A stretch of DNA of 64,000 bases from Bacillota bacterium (GTDB lineage Bacteria > Bacillota > Clostridia > DSM-8532), in contig JAEZTB010000045.1 of assembly GCA_023443745.1 (NCBI GenBank), positions 1 through 64,000 of the forward strand, written 5' to 3'. Below, piece after piece: positions 52,344 to 60,644 of this stretch. Made by a program: the position numbers and the translations under genes. The notes below the pieces were generated by a model. The model was given only the letters and a program-made list of their open reading frames with translations, did not search any database and was not told the DNA's origin. The first letter of the stretch is position 1; each line of letters begins with the position of its first letter.

Positions 52344-53516
52344 CTATAGTTCCCGCCACCATTCTATTTTCCCGTTTTGAAGGGCTTCCAGCCCATATTG
52401 CAGCGCGAGGCTCAGCTTTTCTTTGTCCATGATTAGAGTCTCATTTTCAGGGTTTTCTTCCAGAGCGGATGCAATTGCTTGAAGCCGTTGCTGCATTTCC
52501 CGGACAAAGGCCCCCTTAAGTGTTGGGTCCTTGCCGAGGGCTTCCATATCAAAGGCCCTTTGGGTATCATCCTGAATTTTCAGATACAGCCAGTCTTCGG
52601 CCAGAAGCTCAGTAAGGATATCGGAGTCAATTTCAAGCTCGGTACGCCCTTTTAAAGTGATTCTTGTAATGTCCTTCTCGGGAATCATTCCTTCTAAAAC
52701 GCCCAGAAGCCTTATTTTAACTTCTTCAAGGGTTCTGCAATCGGTAATGTCCATGGTTTTATCATGATAGACCCGTATTGCCGTTTCAAAATGCCGGACG
52801 TCTACATGGACTCCTTGCTGCTCCTGTTGGAGAGTAACCAGAAAAGCACCATGCATACCGGGCTCATCAAAGCCTAAAGGCTCAGGGCTCCCTGGATTAA
52901 AAGCTTTTTTCAGGATGAAATCCCTCCGGGTGGTATGGAAATGCCCCAATGCGTAATAGTCATAGCCTAAAGCTTCCAGTTCGCTTGATGTTACCGGTTT
53001 GTAGGCTTGTTTTGTAAAGTCCATATCCAAAGTTCCGTGGATCATCAAAATATTGAAATAGCCCTCAAGGGTCGATGGCACCACTGTTAGATCGGGCTTG
53101 TCCTCTTTAAAGGAAGAAAAGCCAATGCCGTAAAGATTGATTTTCTCCTTTTCAAGTATCAGGCAGGGGTGTTCCTTCGATAGAATAGTGACGTTAGAAG
53201 GCCAATCCCAATTTCGATACCAGGAGTTTGAAAGGTAGGGATCATGGTTTCCCGGTACGATGACCACGGGAACCTGAACCTCGGAAAGCTTCATATGGAG
53301 CCAATCCATGGTTCGCCTGGCAAAGGTATGGTGCTCATATAAATCACCGGCAATTAAGAGGAGATCCGCCTTTTCGTCCTTGACACGTTGAAGGATATTT
53401 AAAAACGCGCTTCGAATATCCTTGCGTCTGGTTTCGGCATATGTACCCCGGCCATGCTCCCTAAAAGGTGCATCCAGATGGAGATCCGCACAATGTATCA
53501 ATTTCAGGCTTCTCAA
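52344..53516 (-). CDS. yhaO: SbcD/YhaO-type DNA repair metallophosphoesterase
   Basis: The 390-residue nuclease has the calcineurin-like motifs IHCADLHLDAPF, IAGDLYEHHTF, VPGNHDPY, MIHGTLD and LGHFHT, giving the full set of metal ligands of Mre11/SbcD. The C-terminal 130 residues are charged and would contact the YhaN coiled coil. It probably forms an Mre11-Rad50-like complex with YhaN. It overlaps nothing but is only 12 bases downstream of acpS. Confidence 0.92.
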   Translation of the reverse strand: MRSLKLIHCADLHLDAPFREHGRGTYAETRRKDIRSAFLNILQRVKDEKADLLLIAGDLYEHHTFARRTMDWLHMKLSEVQVPVVIVPGNHDPYLSNSWYRNWDWPSNVTILSKEHPCLILEKEKINLYGIGFSSFKEDKPDLTVVPSTLEGYFNILMIHGTLDMDFTKQAYKPVTSSELEALGYDYYALGHFHTTRRDFILKKAFNPGSPEPLGFDEPGMHGAFLVTLQQEQQGVHVDVRHFETAIRVYHDKTMDITDCRTLEEVKIRLLGVLEGMIPEKDITRITLKGRTELEIDSDILTELLAEDWLYLKIQDDTQRAFDMEALGKDPTLKGAFVREMQQRLQAIASALEENPENETLIMDKEKLSLALQYGLEALQNGKIEWWREL

Positions 53517-53528
53517 AAATTCTTCCCC

Positions 53529-53909
53529 CTATAGCAATATCACGGCCTGAGCCGCCGCATAATCCCGGCTATGGGTCAGGCTAATATCCATGGCTTTGCT
53601 GCCCATGGCTTCATAAATACGCCTGGCTTCTCCGTGGAGAATGACAGAAGGTTTCCCCTCTTCTCCATTGACAATCTCTATATCTAAAAAGGAGACCCCT
53701 TTGGCAATACCTGTCCCCAGAGCTTTTGCCACAGCCTCCTTAGCGCAGAAGCGCGCAGCAAAGCTTTGGAGAGCAGCTTTGCCCCTAGCTTCACAATATG
53801 CTCTTTCATTCGATGTGAAGACCTTGCTTTTAAAGTTCTCACCGTGCAGTGAAAGTGCTCTTTCCATTCGTTCGAGCTCTACTAAATCCAGGCCGCATCG
53901 CACACCCAT
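53529..53909 (-). CDS. acpS: Holo-[acyl-carrier-protein] synthase
   Basis: The 126-residue enzyme transfers 4'-phosphopantetheine from CoA to acyl carrier protein. It has GVRCGLDLVELERM with Asp8 as a magnesium ligand and the FCAKEAVAKALGTG motif with the second metal ligand glutamate. I set the start at 53909, where CAGGAG lies 8 bases upstream and the length fits the family. A frame open 25 codons further runs into the tRNA terminator. It begins the acpS-yhaO-yhaN unit. Confidence 0.95.
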   Translation of the reverse strand: MGVRCGLDLVELERMERALSLHGENFKSKVFTSNERAYCEARGKAALQSFAARFCAKEAVAKALGTGIAKGVSFLDIEIVNGEEGKPSVILHGEARRIYEAMGSKAMDISLTHSRDYAAAQAVILL

Positions 53910-53949
53910 ACTTGATCTCCTGAGCGATAACATTTCTACGAGATTAGTA

Positions 53950-53982
53950 AAAGAGTACAGGCTCGTTGCATAACCTGTACTC
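53950..53982 (-). terminator. Terminator of tRNA-Arg
   Basis: On the minus strand GAGTACAGG and CCTGTACTC pair around a 12-base loop, followed by TTTTACT. It starts 6 bases after the encoded CCA of the tRNA. Confidence 0.85.
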
Positions 53983-53987
53983 AAAGC

Positions 53988-54062
53988 TGGCGTCCCGTAT
54001 AGGAATCGAACCCATATTAATGGAACCGGAATCCATCGTCTTATCCATTAGACTAACGGGAC
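53988..54062 (-). tRNA. tRNA-Arg (CCG anticodon)
   Basis: The 75-nt cloverleaf on the minus strand has acceptor GTCCCGT/ACGGGAC with G as discriminator and an encoded CCA. The anticodon arm is ATGGA-TTCCGGT-TCCAT (anticodon CCG) and the T-arm contains GGGTTCGATTCC. It stands alone with its own terminator. Confidence 0.95.
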
Positions 54063-54160
54063 ATATGATGGCCTTCATAAAGAAGGTACAAATAATTATA
54101 TCCTCTTTATCAAAGGATTTCAAGCCCAAGCTTTGGGATGTGTAAGCTTTGGGATGCGAT

Positions 54161-54817
54161 TCACCCCATCCTTTTCATAAGCCAATAAAAGATAGACTCC
54201 ACGAAGAATGTGGCTTCTCCGCTGAGTTGCATCCAAAAATAGGTTGTCAGCAATAGGATGAGCTTCCCGAAAACCTGAATCCGGGTTTTTACACTGAATG
54301 TCCTGTACAGGATTCCCAATTGTATATAAGGCATAAAATTAACCAGTATCAAGAGTATGGAAAATAGAAGCCGGACATTACTGGATGAAGCAACACTCAC
54401 ATTCTCCCAGTCGATGCCGGAATAGACCAGAATGGCCGACGGTATGATGAAAAAAAGGTGGGAGAGTGCGTACGATTTCATAAGTATGACGGGCATCCTG
54501 CTGCTGACATGCTTACCACTGCGTTTACCTATCATGACGGAAAACTCAGCGATAGGTACCATGGTACAAATCACATCAATGGCACCCAGTATGAAAGAAA
54601 ACAGAACAAAAACCAAAAGCTTAAACACCAGTTCAATGAAATTCCCTTTAAATAAGCCCGCCTTGAGCATGTCCTGAAAAAAGATCATGTCAAAAAGGCC
54701 TACAAAAAGAAAAGCAAAAATCAAGCTCTGGAGCTTGACTGAGAGTTTTTTATGGACCCAAACCGGCAAAAGAAAAATATCCAAGGGGCTAGCCGGTATT
54801 TCATTGACTTTTCCCAT
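54161..54817 (-). CDS. YIP1-like integral membrane protein, function unknown
   Basis: The 218-residue protein has about five to six hydrophobic segments, including SLIFAFLFVGLFDMIFF, LLVFVLFSFILGAIDVIC and SHLFFIIPSAILVYSG. The layout resembles bacterial YIP1/DUF1282 proteins, which are of unknown function. No catalytic motif is visible. The N-terminus is short and cytoplasmic. The gene stands between tRNA-Arg and the GH18 gene on the same strand. Confidence 0.55.
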   Translation of the reverse strand: MGKVNEIPASPLDIFLLPVWVHKKLSVKLQSLIFAFLFVGLFDMIFFQDMLKAGLFKGNFIELVFKLLVFVLFSFILGAIDVICTMVPIAEFSVMIGKRSGKHVSSRMPVILMKSYALSHLFFIIPSAILVYSGIDWENVSVASSSNVRLLFSILLILVNFMPYIQLGILYRTFSVKTRIQVFGKLILLLTTYFWMQLSGEATFFVESIFYWLMKRMG

Positions 54818-54914
54818 ATTTTCATCCTTTTATTGCAATGCACTTATTTTAGCATAGCCCTGGTTGCTAATCAAGGTAAGACCGGCATACTTGTGAGATA
54901 AGGATATTCCCTTT

Positions 54915-56687
54915 TTACTTCAAGCCTTGCGGCTGACTGTATTGGCTTTTCCACTCATCGTAATGGGTAATCTGCTTCAGGTTTCGTTCAAAGATGTTGA
55001 AAACAGATTCATCAGCAAAGTTGGCAGCCCATACGCAAGCCCCGCCGAGATTATATTTATGTACCAAAGAAGTCTTCATATTAACGGCATCTGCATCCTC
55101 AAGCCACATTTTATAGGTCTTGCCATCCTTTTCATAGCTGGCCTGGTACTGGCCTAATACCTCGTTCCAGGCTACCGTTGCCTCATTTTCCTCGACCGCA
55201 TTCCAGGCATTAGCCATATTGAGTGCCTTTGAGGCTACTTTTGTTTGGCCGTCCTTGGTCTCTTCGGTCCAAAGCCTTGTATAAAGCGGGATACCCAAGA
55301 GCAGCTTTTGGGCCGGAACCTCTTCCAAAGTCTTTTGGAGATTCTCCTCCACCCAAACGAGCTCTGCTGTGGAACCAGCCCTCGGACTGGTGGACCAGTA
55401 CTGGTCATAGGCCATGAGGCAAATGAAGTCTACGCTTTCGGCCAGAGCCTTTCTATCGAAGCATTTGGACCAGGTGTCGCTCCCATCTGGTACGGTGACA
55501 TCCACTGATACGTAAAGGCCCTGTTCCTTGGCCAGAGGGTAAAATTCACGGACAAACTGGGTATAGGCATCCTTATCCTTCTTGTAGATATTTTCAAAAT
55601 CCAGGTTAATGCCGTCAAGCTTATACAGCGATGCATAAGCCAGAATACTGCGGATGATTTCCTGGCGTTTGTCTGAATTATTTAAAATAAGGCTGGTCCC
55701 CTCAATATCTCCGAAAGCGTTTGAGAATAGAGCCCACACCTGCCATCCGTTTTGATGGGCATATTCGACATATTCGGGTGTTGCCCTGTTTTTAATGGTT
55801 CCCTTCCGGTCAACGATCTCAAACCATGTGGGAGAAATTACATCAATTCCGGGTGTGTTTTCCTTGGAAAACTCGATATTGCGCTTGGAATAGGTCATAT
55901 CCCAGACCAAATTGATCTTGCCAGCAGATAGGATGGGGGGCTCGGTCTGTACGGGGTCGTCTATAATCTGTTGACTGCCTGTGACAGCTACCTCATCCTT
56001 TTTTACATAGCCGACGGCACCATAATAGTCGCGAACCTTATACCATTCTTCGTTTTCATCAAAGACCGTGAGACCATTCTCCAGGCTTCGGCTCACCGTC
56101 AACTGTTTTTCCCCTTCACCAACATACTTCTTTATAATGGGTTCACGGATACTCGCCCCTTTTCGTACAACGGTTTTGGCATCAAGAGGCCAGGCTGTCC
56201 TAAACACTGTGTTCTTATAATCCACTATGATCACATCGTTGATTTGGGCATAGTGAACTGTTATCCCGTAAAAATCAAGCAAGAAATCAATGGGAAGATA
56301 CAAGGTACCATTCTCCTCAACCGCAGGAAATTTTAATTCCATGGGTTTTTCATTAACCAAGGCCTCAAGGCTCCCCGTCTTCATTCTGATTACCCGGTCC
56401 CTTGTCGTGATGGTAATTTTCAAAAGCGCCTCATCATACCAAAGGTAGGGGTCAATATGAGCCTTGATGGTGTCAAAGGGCAGAAGTATTTGATCGTCCT
56501 TAAGTAAAGGCGGATAATCCGATCTTATCCAATCTCCACCGATGACTAACCGTGTTTCAGGAATATCAAAGGGCTCCACCACTGTTTTATTGGGTGAAAA
56601 ATTTTTAAGCCATATTGCATAAGCCCCTGAAAGAATCAAGAGCGTAACAAGAACCAAGGATAGTATGTTCAGTCTTTTATTTCTCAT
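54915..56687 (-). CDS. Glycosyl hydrolase family 18 protein with stalk and SH3-like domains
   Basis: The 590-residue exported protein has a signal anchor (residues 7-27), a copper-amine-oxidase-like N-terminal beta domain (about 45-160), an SH3-like region (about 170-235, EWYKVRDYYGAVGYVKKDEV), and a GH18 barrel from residue 255. The catalytic motif DGINLDFE is at 358-365 with Glu365 as acid. GH18 proteins of this group (related to YaaH/YdhD and SleL) cleave spore cortex or cell-wall peptidoglycan. The sporulation genes nearby support that, but a vegetative wall role is possible. The gene has its own upstream terminator and so is separate from the DUF6106 gene. Confidence 0.88.
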   Translation of the reverse strand: MRNKRLNILSLVLVTLLILSGAYAIWLKNFSPNKTVVEPFDIPETRLVIGGDWIRSDYPPLLKDDQILLPFDTIKAHIDPYLWYDEALLKITITTRDRVIRMKTGSLEALVNEKPMELKFPAVEENGTLYLPIDFLLDFYGITVHYAQINDVIIVDYKNTVFRTAWPLDAKTVVRKGASIREPIIKKYVGEGEKQLTVSRSLENGLTVFDENEEWYKVRDYYGAVGYVKKDEVAVTGSQQIIDDPVQTEPPILSAGKINLVWDMTYSKRNIEFSKENTPGIDVISPTWFEIVDRKGTIKNRATPEYVEYAHQNGWQVWALFSNAFGDIEGTSLILNNSDKRQEIIRSILAYASLYKLDGINLDFENIYKKDKDAYTQFVREFYPLAKEQGLYVSVDVTVPDGSDTWSKCFDRKALAESVDFICLMAYDQYWSTSPRAGSTAELVWVEENLQKTLEEVPAQKLLLGIPLYTRLWTEETKDGQTKVASKALNMANAWNAVEENEATVAWNEVLGQYQASYEKDGKTYKMWLEDADAVNMKTSLVHKYNLGGACVWAANFADESVFNIFERNLKQITHYDEWKSQYSQPQGLK

Positions 56688-56776
56688 GCTCTCCCCATTA
56701 TTTTAAGAACTTAAAATTATTTGTGCAACACTATTATACATTATAGATATATGGCAGAACTATGGAAAAATGATGC

Positions 56777-56803
56777 GAAAAAAAGTCGCAAAGCGACTTT
56801 TTT
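56777..56803. terminator. Bidirectional terminator
   Basis: AAAAGTCGC and GCGACTTTT pair around a 3-base loop, with T-runs on both strands. It lies 43 bases beyond the DUF6106-like stop on the minus strand. Confidence 0.8.
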
Positions 56804-56845
56804 GATAACTGCTGCTAATAAAAATCTTTTGGGAGTCCACCATCT

Positions 56846-57343
56846 TTAATACTTAAAAACCTTCCTGGGAATGAAGGTATAAAAGTTATCGATCATTTGA
56901 GAGGTCGGTTCAAAGAGAATAACAGTGGGTGCGCCCTGTCTCATATAAATAAACCAAACATCTGCATGCTCATTATGAGATGAATAATCCTTGACATTTT
57001 TGCACTCTTTAATTTCTCTTGAATACTTATCGGATTTGACTTTTGCCACCAGCTCAAAATCCTTGCAATTGGCGCTGAATGCACGCTTGCGCTTTTTCTG
57101 GTTAATGATGGAATCAATATCCAAATCCCCGTTGGTTACGGCATATTCAAATTCAATATTCCGCTTTGAAATAATAAAATAGGCTAAATACAAAACACCT
57201 GCCACTAAAAGCGGAGAAAAGCCCGGTACGTACAGAAACAGTAAAAAGCTGGCCACAAGGGCGACAATAACAACAGCCGCTGTAATAGCCATGTCCACTG
57301 CATTTTTTCGTCTTTTGACGATCTTTTCTATAAACATGTCCAT
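56846..57343 (-). CDS. DUF6106-like membrane protein
   Basis: The 165-residue protein begins MDMFIEKIVKRRKN and has two adjacent transmembrane helices (about residues 18-60). A cytoplasmic domain follows with FEYAVTNGDLDIDSIINQKKRKR, which resembles PH-like membrane-associated domains. I recall this as the DUF6106 family but cannot confirm it. Function is unknown. The start was set at 57343 after AGAGGTG. It follows spoIVFB on the same strand with a 59-base gap. Confidence 0.7.
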   Translation of the reverse strand: MDMFIEKIVKRRKNAVDMAITAAVVIVALVASFLLFLYVPGFSPLLVAGVLYLAYFIISKRNIEFEYAVTNGDLDIDSIINQKKRKRAFSANCKDFELVAKVKSDKYSREIKECKNVKDYSSHNEHADVWFIYMRQGAPTVILFEPTSQMIDNFYTFIPRKVFKY

Positions 57344-57402
57344 AATTCTTACACCTCTTCTTGAGTATGATTGTAACATACCGCTCTTTCATGTGGCAAC
57401 TA

Positions 57403-58197
57403 TTACATACCCAAAAAGAAGACGTCACAGATTCTATCGGTTGCACGGCAGGTCTGCATGGCTTTAATGACTTGCTGCTCGGTAATTTGCCCGATTATTT
57501 CCATATCATGGTCTAATACATACATAATATGAAAGCGGTCATAGTCCAGTTTTTGCAGGACATCCCCCAAAGTGCATTCTTCCATAATAATTATGTGGCG
57601 TGCCGGATAAACACCTTTGCTGATTATTCGCTGCTTACGATTTAAAAGGTTCTCAAGCTTCATCATACTTACCGTCTCCTCAAGAAGTCTTGTTCCAGGA
57701 AGCATTATCGCCGCAACCAAGAGGCTTGGATTACTCAAAAGCACTATTTGCATAAGGCCCGTTACGGCAAGCCCTATTTTCGTAAAAAATGAGAGTCTCT
57801 TGACAAGTCTAAAGGTTCTATTGCTGCCCACAAGCTTATAAAAAACAATAATGAAAATTTGCCCGCCATCCAGCGGGTAAAGGGGTAAAAGGTTAAAAAG
57901 ACCTATGGCCAGATTAGCCTCAAACAAGTTATAAAAAAACCCCTCACCATGAATGAAAAGCACTGCCAGAAGGAGGTTTCCCATAGGCCCTGCAAAAAAA
58001 ATGGCTGTCTGACGTTTAAAGCTTCGTGGCATTTCCTTAAGCCGCGCCCTTATCCCTATGGCCGAGGGTCTGAAAGAGAACAGTGCTACGCCAAAAAGTC
58101 GTGCCGCAACAGCATGAAAGCATTCATGCAAAAAAATTGCCACCACACAGGCAGCTACAATTGCTATCAGGGTGACCCCCCCAAAAAACGTGAGCAT
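57403..58197 (-). CDS. spoIVFB: Sporulation factor SpoIVFB-like site-2 metalloprotease (M50)
   Basis: The 264-residue membrane zinc protease processes pro-sigma-K in Bacillus. It has HECFH (24-28) as the HExxH site and LDGGQ with Asp110 as third ligand. The core has about six helices, and a C-terminal CBS-like domain (about 190-264) binds ATP in homologues. The start ATG overlaps spoIVFA by 31 bases, has only a poor ribosome binding site, and is followed by a T6G7 run. A shorter start is possible, but the HExxH helix limits how far downstream. No sigma-K gene is in the window. Confidence 0.88.
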   Translation of the reverse strand: MLTFFGGVTLIAIVAACVVAIFLHECFHAVAARLFGVALFSFRPSAIGIRARLKEMPRSFKRQTAIFFAGPMGNLLLAVLFIHGEGFFYNLFEANLAIGLFNLLPLYPLDGGQIFIIVFYKLVGSNRTFRLVKRLSFFTKIGLAVTGLMQIVLLSNPSLLVAAIMLPGTRLLEETVSMMKLENLLNRKQRIISKGVYPARHIIIMEECTLGDVLQKLDYDRFHIMYVLDHDMEIIGQITEQQVIKAMQTCRATDRICDVFFLGM

Positions 58198-58829
58198 TCT
58201 TTCCAGATATTCTCTACACCGGCTAAAAGGCCTTGGGGCTCGATATGCGTATCGACCACATGCTTCTTGACAAACGCCAGGATCTGTCCCGAATCGCTTC
58301 TTTGCTGCAGCAGGACAATAATACCTAACACGGCAAAGCAGGCCAGAGCTTGTTTAATAATCTTTACGGCCAACACTGTGGTACGGTTATCCTCTATTTC
58401 TGCGTGACTGGATGACCCGCTGGCTGCATAACCATGGTGGGAGCCGGTATAATGCGAGACATGGGAATTTTTACGATTCTGGCCATAGAGCCTTCGATAC
58501 AGGCCCGGGTCAGTTCTTCTGGCCGTCGTGGCTGGAGCGGAGTAATGATTGCCCATTGATTCCGAACTTCTGTCAGGACCGAAGCTATTGGTAGAACCAA
58601 AGGAACTGCTTCGGGTATCCACATAAGAAAGATCGTCCAGAGGGCTTTTTCTCTCGTTATCGGCCTTGTTCTCTTCTTTCGCACCGAGGCTAAAATCAGT
58701 CAGGGATTCAGCCTGCTTGATGAGGGGCTGGGTGCTTTCGCTGGCCTTGGTGGAATCAGGCCCAACTCGACGCCTTTGGATATAGCTTTTATATTTGTCC
58801 AGGTTGCTGGCATCGGCTGTTTCTATCAT
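58167..58829 (-). CDS. spoIVFA: SpoIVFA-like regulator of the SpoIVFB protease
   Basis: The 220-residue protein has a long polar, serine-rich, probably disordered cytoplasmic region (1-145), then one membrane helix (VKIIKQALACFAVLGIIVLL, about 150-170), and a short extracytoplasmic tail (ILAFVKKHVVDTHIEPQGL). Position directly before spoIVFB and the membrane topology suggest SpoIVFA. The Bacillus protein also has a C-terminal LytM domain, absent here, so this is a short clostridial form. Identification depends on context, and the sequence itself is poorly conserved. Confidence 0.65.
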   Translation of the reverse strand: MIETADASNLDKYKSYIQRRRVGPDSTKASESTQPLIKQAESLTDFSLGAKEENKADNERKSPLDDLSYVDTRSSSFGSTNSFGPDRSSESMGNHYSAPATTARRTDPGLYRRLYGQNRKNSHVSHYTGSHHGYAASGSSSHAEIEDNRTTVLAVKIIKQALACFAVLGIIVLLQQRSDSGQILAFVKKHVVDTHIEPQGLLAGVENIWKECSRFLGGSP

Positions 58830-58969
58830 GTCATCATCCCTTGTGCTTTATCGTCTACTCAATCATATGAGTAACACAAGGATATCTATTCCACAATAAA
58901 TAATAGGACGATCCATTGTTCCATACGAAAACAATGAACCGTCCCCTGTTTTATGATATCAGTTTAGTT

Positions 58970-59018
58970 CTTAGGGATGATCAAAATAATCGGAATTAAT
59001 ACTTTGATTGCTCCTTAG
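58970..59018 (+). repeat. Palindromic interspersed repeat, copy 4 (inside mgsA 3' end)
   Basis: This 49-bp unit has the standard ends (CTTAGGGATGATCAAA; TTTGATTGCTCCTTAG) with an inner AATCGGAATTAAT. It overlaps the last seven codons and the TAA stop of mgsA on the other strand, so the coding end of mgsA is made of repeat sequence. The rest of the gap to spoIVFA contains a hairpin around 58909-58944 (GGACG...CGTCC) that may be a further terminator. Confidence 0.8.
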
Positions 59019-59400
59019 TTATCAACTCACGCCAAGCAAAATCACCGCGTTGGAGACCGTTTATCAAAATCTCGGCCGTGGCCAAATTAGAGGCAACGGG
59101 AATATTGTTCTGATCACACAGGGACCAGAGCTCGATTAAACCGCTCCCATCCATTTCTTCAGGATCTGCAAAGTAGATGACAAGATCCATCTCATTATAA
59201 GCAATTCTGGCAATGATCTGTTGTTCTCCCAGTTTACCGAAATCCAGCGTAAAAACGTCTAGGTCGGTTGACTCGGAAACGATCGCACCCGTATGTCCTG
59301 TGGCAAAAAGCTTGTGCTTTGAGAGAACAAACTTGTAAGCGATACAGAAGGCTTCCATGAGTTCTTTTTTCTTGTCGTGTGCAATAAGAGCAATATTCAT
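58996..59400 (-). CDS. mgsA: Methylglyoxal synthase
   Basis: The 134-residue enzyme converts dihydroxyacetone phosphate to methylglyoxal and phosphate. It has MNIALIAHDKKKELM, FATGHTGAIV and the FADPEEMDGSG loop (usually DPxxxxPH in E. coli; the aspartate is kept). I set the start at 59400; the frame is open ten codons further into the minE end. The extreme C-terminus (KEQSKY) is encoded by the palindromic repeat. Position after minE is shared with other Clostridia as far as I recall. Confidence 0.93.
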   Translation of the reverse strand: MNIALIAHDKKKELMEAFCIAYKFVLSKHKLFATGHTGAIVSESTDLDVFTLDFGKLGEQQIIARIAYNEMDLVIYFADPEEMDGSGLIELWSLCDQNNIPVASNLATAEILINGLQRGDFAWRELITKEQSKY

Positions 59401-59426
59401 AGGTTTCCTCCGGAAACCCAACAAGG

Positions 59427-59711
59427 TCATCTTCCAGCGCTTTTCATGCCCTTGATGGGGATATTTGCGACCAGAGCAGGTACGATGCGTTCTCCGTCAT
59501 CGCTGTTGGTCTTGGTCAATTGGATGTCTAATGCATCCTCGTCAATTTCCATATAATTTTGAATGACTTTTATAATCTCACTCTTGACCATCTCGAGAAA
59601 TTGTGGCGACACATTGGATCGGTCATGGATGAGAACCAGCTTTAGGCGTTCCTTGGCAACGTCCTTGGATGTTTCCTTTTTCCCAAATAAGAGTTTAATC
59701 AGATCGACCAT
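59427..59711 (-). CDS. minE: Cell division topological specificity factor MinE
   Basis: The 94-residue protein has an N-terminal MinD-binding and membrane-targeting segment (LLFGKKETSKDVAKERLKLVLIHDR) and a C-terminal topological specificity domain (PQFLEMVKSEIIKVIQNY). It drives the Min oscillation by stimulating MinD ATPase. Fourteen bases separate it from minD. Clostridia that have MinE rather than DivIVA-MinJ only are well known. Confidence 0.95.
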   Translation of the reverse strand: MVDLIKLLFGKKETSKDVAKERLKLVLIHDRSNVSPQFLEMVKSEIIKVIQNYMEIDEDALDIQLTKTNSDDGERIVPALVANIPIKGMKSAGR

Positions 59712-59724
59712 GTCAAGTTCCCCC

Positions 59725-60525
59725 TTAAGCCGGCTTAATACCCAGCAGTTTTTTCATTTTGGAGAGGAAGCCATCTGAAGCATTAAGATCCATGAGGGGA
59801 ACGTCTTCACCCATGATTCTCTTTGTAATATTACGATAAGCTTGTCCAGCCATGGATTTATTATCCGTCACGGCAGGCTCTCCCTTATTGGTTGATATAA
59901 TAATGTTTTCATCATCAGGCACAACGCCTATCAGGTCTATGGCCAAAATATCAATGATATCATCAATAGACATCATGTCTCCACGTTTGACCATGTCATT
60001 GCGTACACGATTGACAATGAGCCGGGGATTTTTAATTTCATGAGCTTCCAAAAGGCCAATAATACGATCGGCATCCCGAACGGCTGAGACCTCGGGTGTA
60101 GTTACGACAAGAGCTTTATCAGCACCTGCAATGGCGTTTTTAAAACCTTGTTCAATACCAGCAGGACAGTCAACTATAATATAATCAAACTCTTTTCTGA
60201 GCTCATCACAAAGCTTCACCATTTGCTGAGGTGTCACAGCGCTTTTATCACGGGTTTGTGCCGCAGGTAATAAATGCAAGCCTTCAAAACGCTTGTCCTT
60301 AATAAGTGCTTGCTTTAAACGGCAAGAACCCTCAATCACATCCACCAGATCGTATACAATCCGGTTTTCAAGGCCCATGACCACGTCAAGATTGCGTAGC
60401 CCAATATCAGTGTCGACAAGAACCACTTTCTTGCCCTGAGAGGCAAGCCCCGTGCCAAGATTGGCAGTTGTAGTGGTTTTACCCACACCACCCTTGCCGG
60501 ATGTGATAACAATAACCTCACCCAT
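59725..60525 (-). CDS. minD: Septum site-determining ATPase MinD
   Basis: The 266-residue ATPase has the deviant Walker A SGKGGVGKTTTTANLG (9-24) with the signature lysine, VDTDIGLRNLDVVMG and DCPAGIEQGF. It ends in an amphipathic membrane-targeting helix (LSKMKKLLGI). It recruits MinC to the membrane at poles. The start follows GGAGGAATATT. It lies 119 bases downstream of minC. Confidence 0.97.
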   Translation of the reverse strand: MGEVIVITSGKGGVGKTTTTANLGTGLASQGKKVVLVDTDIGLRNLDVVMGLENRIVYDLVDVIEGSCRLKQALIKDKRFEGLHLLPAAQTRDKSAVTPQQMVKLCDELRKEFDYIIVDCPAGIEQGFKNAIAGADKALVVTTPEVSAVRDADRIIGLLEAHEIKNPRLIVNRVRNDMVKRGDMMSIDDIIDILAIDLIGVVPDDENIIISTNKGEPAVTDNKSMAGQAYRNITKRIMGEDVPLMDLNASDGFLSKMKKLLGIKPA

Positions 60526-60644
60526 ATGTAATATTCCTCCGGATACTATGTCTTAATGCTAATATATCTTTTTTCACAATAAAAGTCAACGCGTCAATAG
60601 GTCCTAGTCTTGAGCCAAAAGCATCTCTTTAAGATGGTTAGCCG

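Noticed and set aside
53944..54129. Minus-strand 61-codon open frame
   Set aside because: It is tRNA-Arg and its terminator read as protein.
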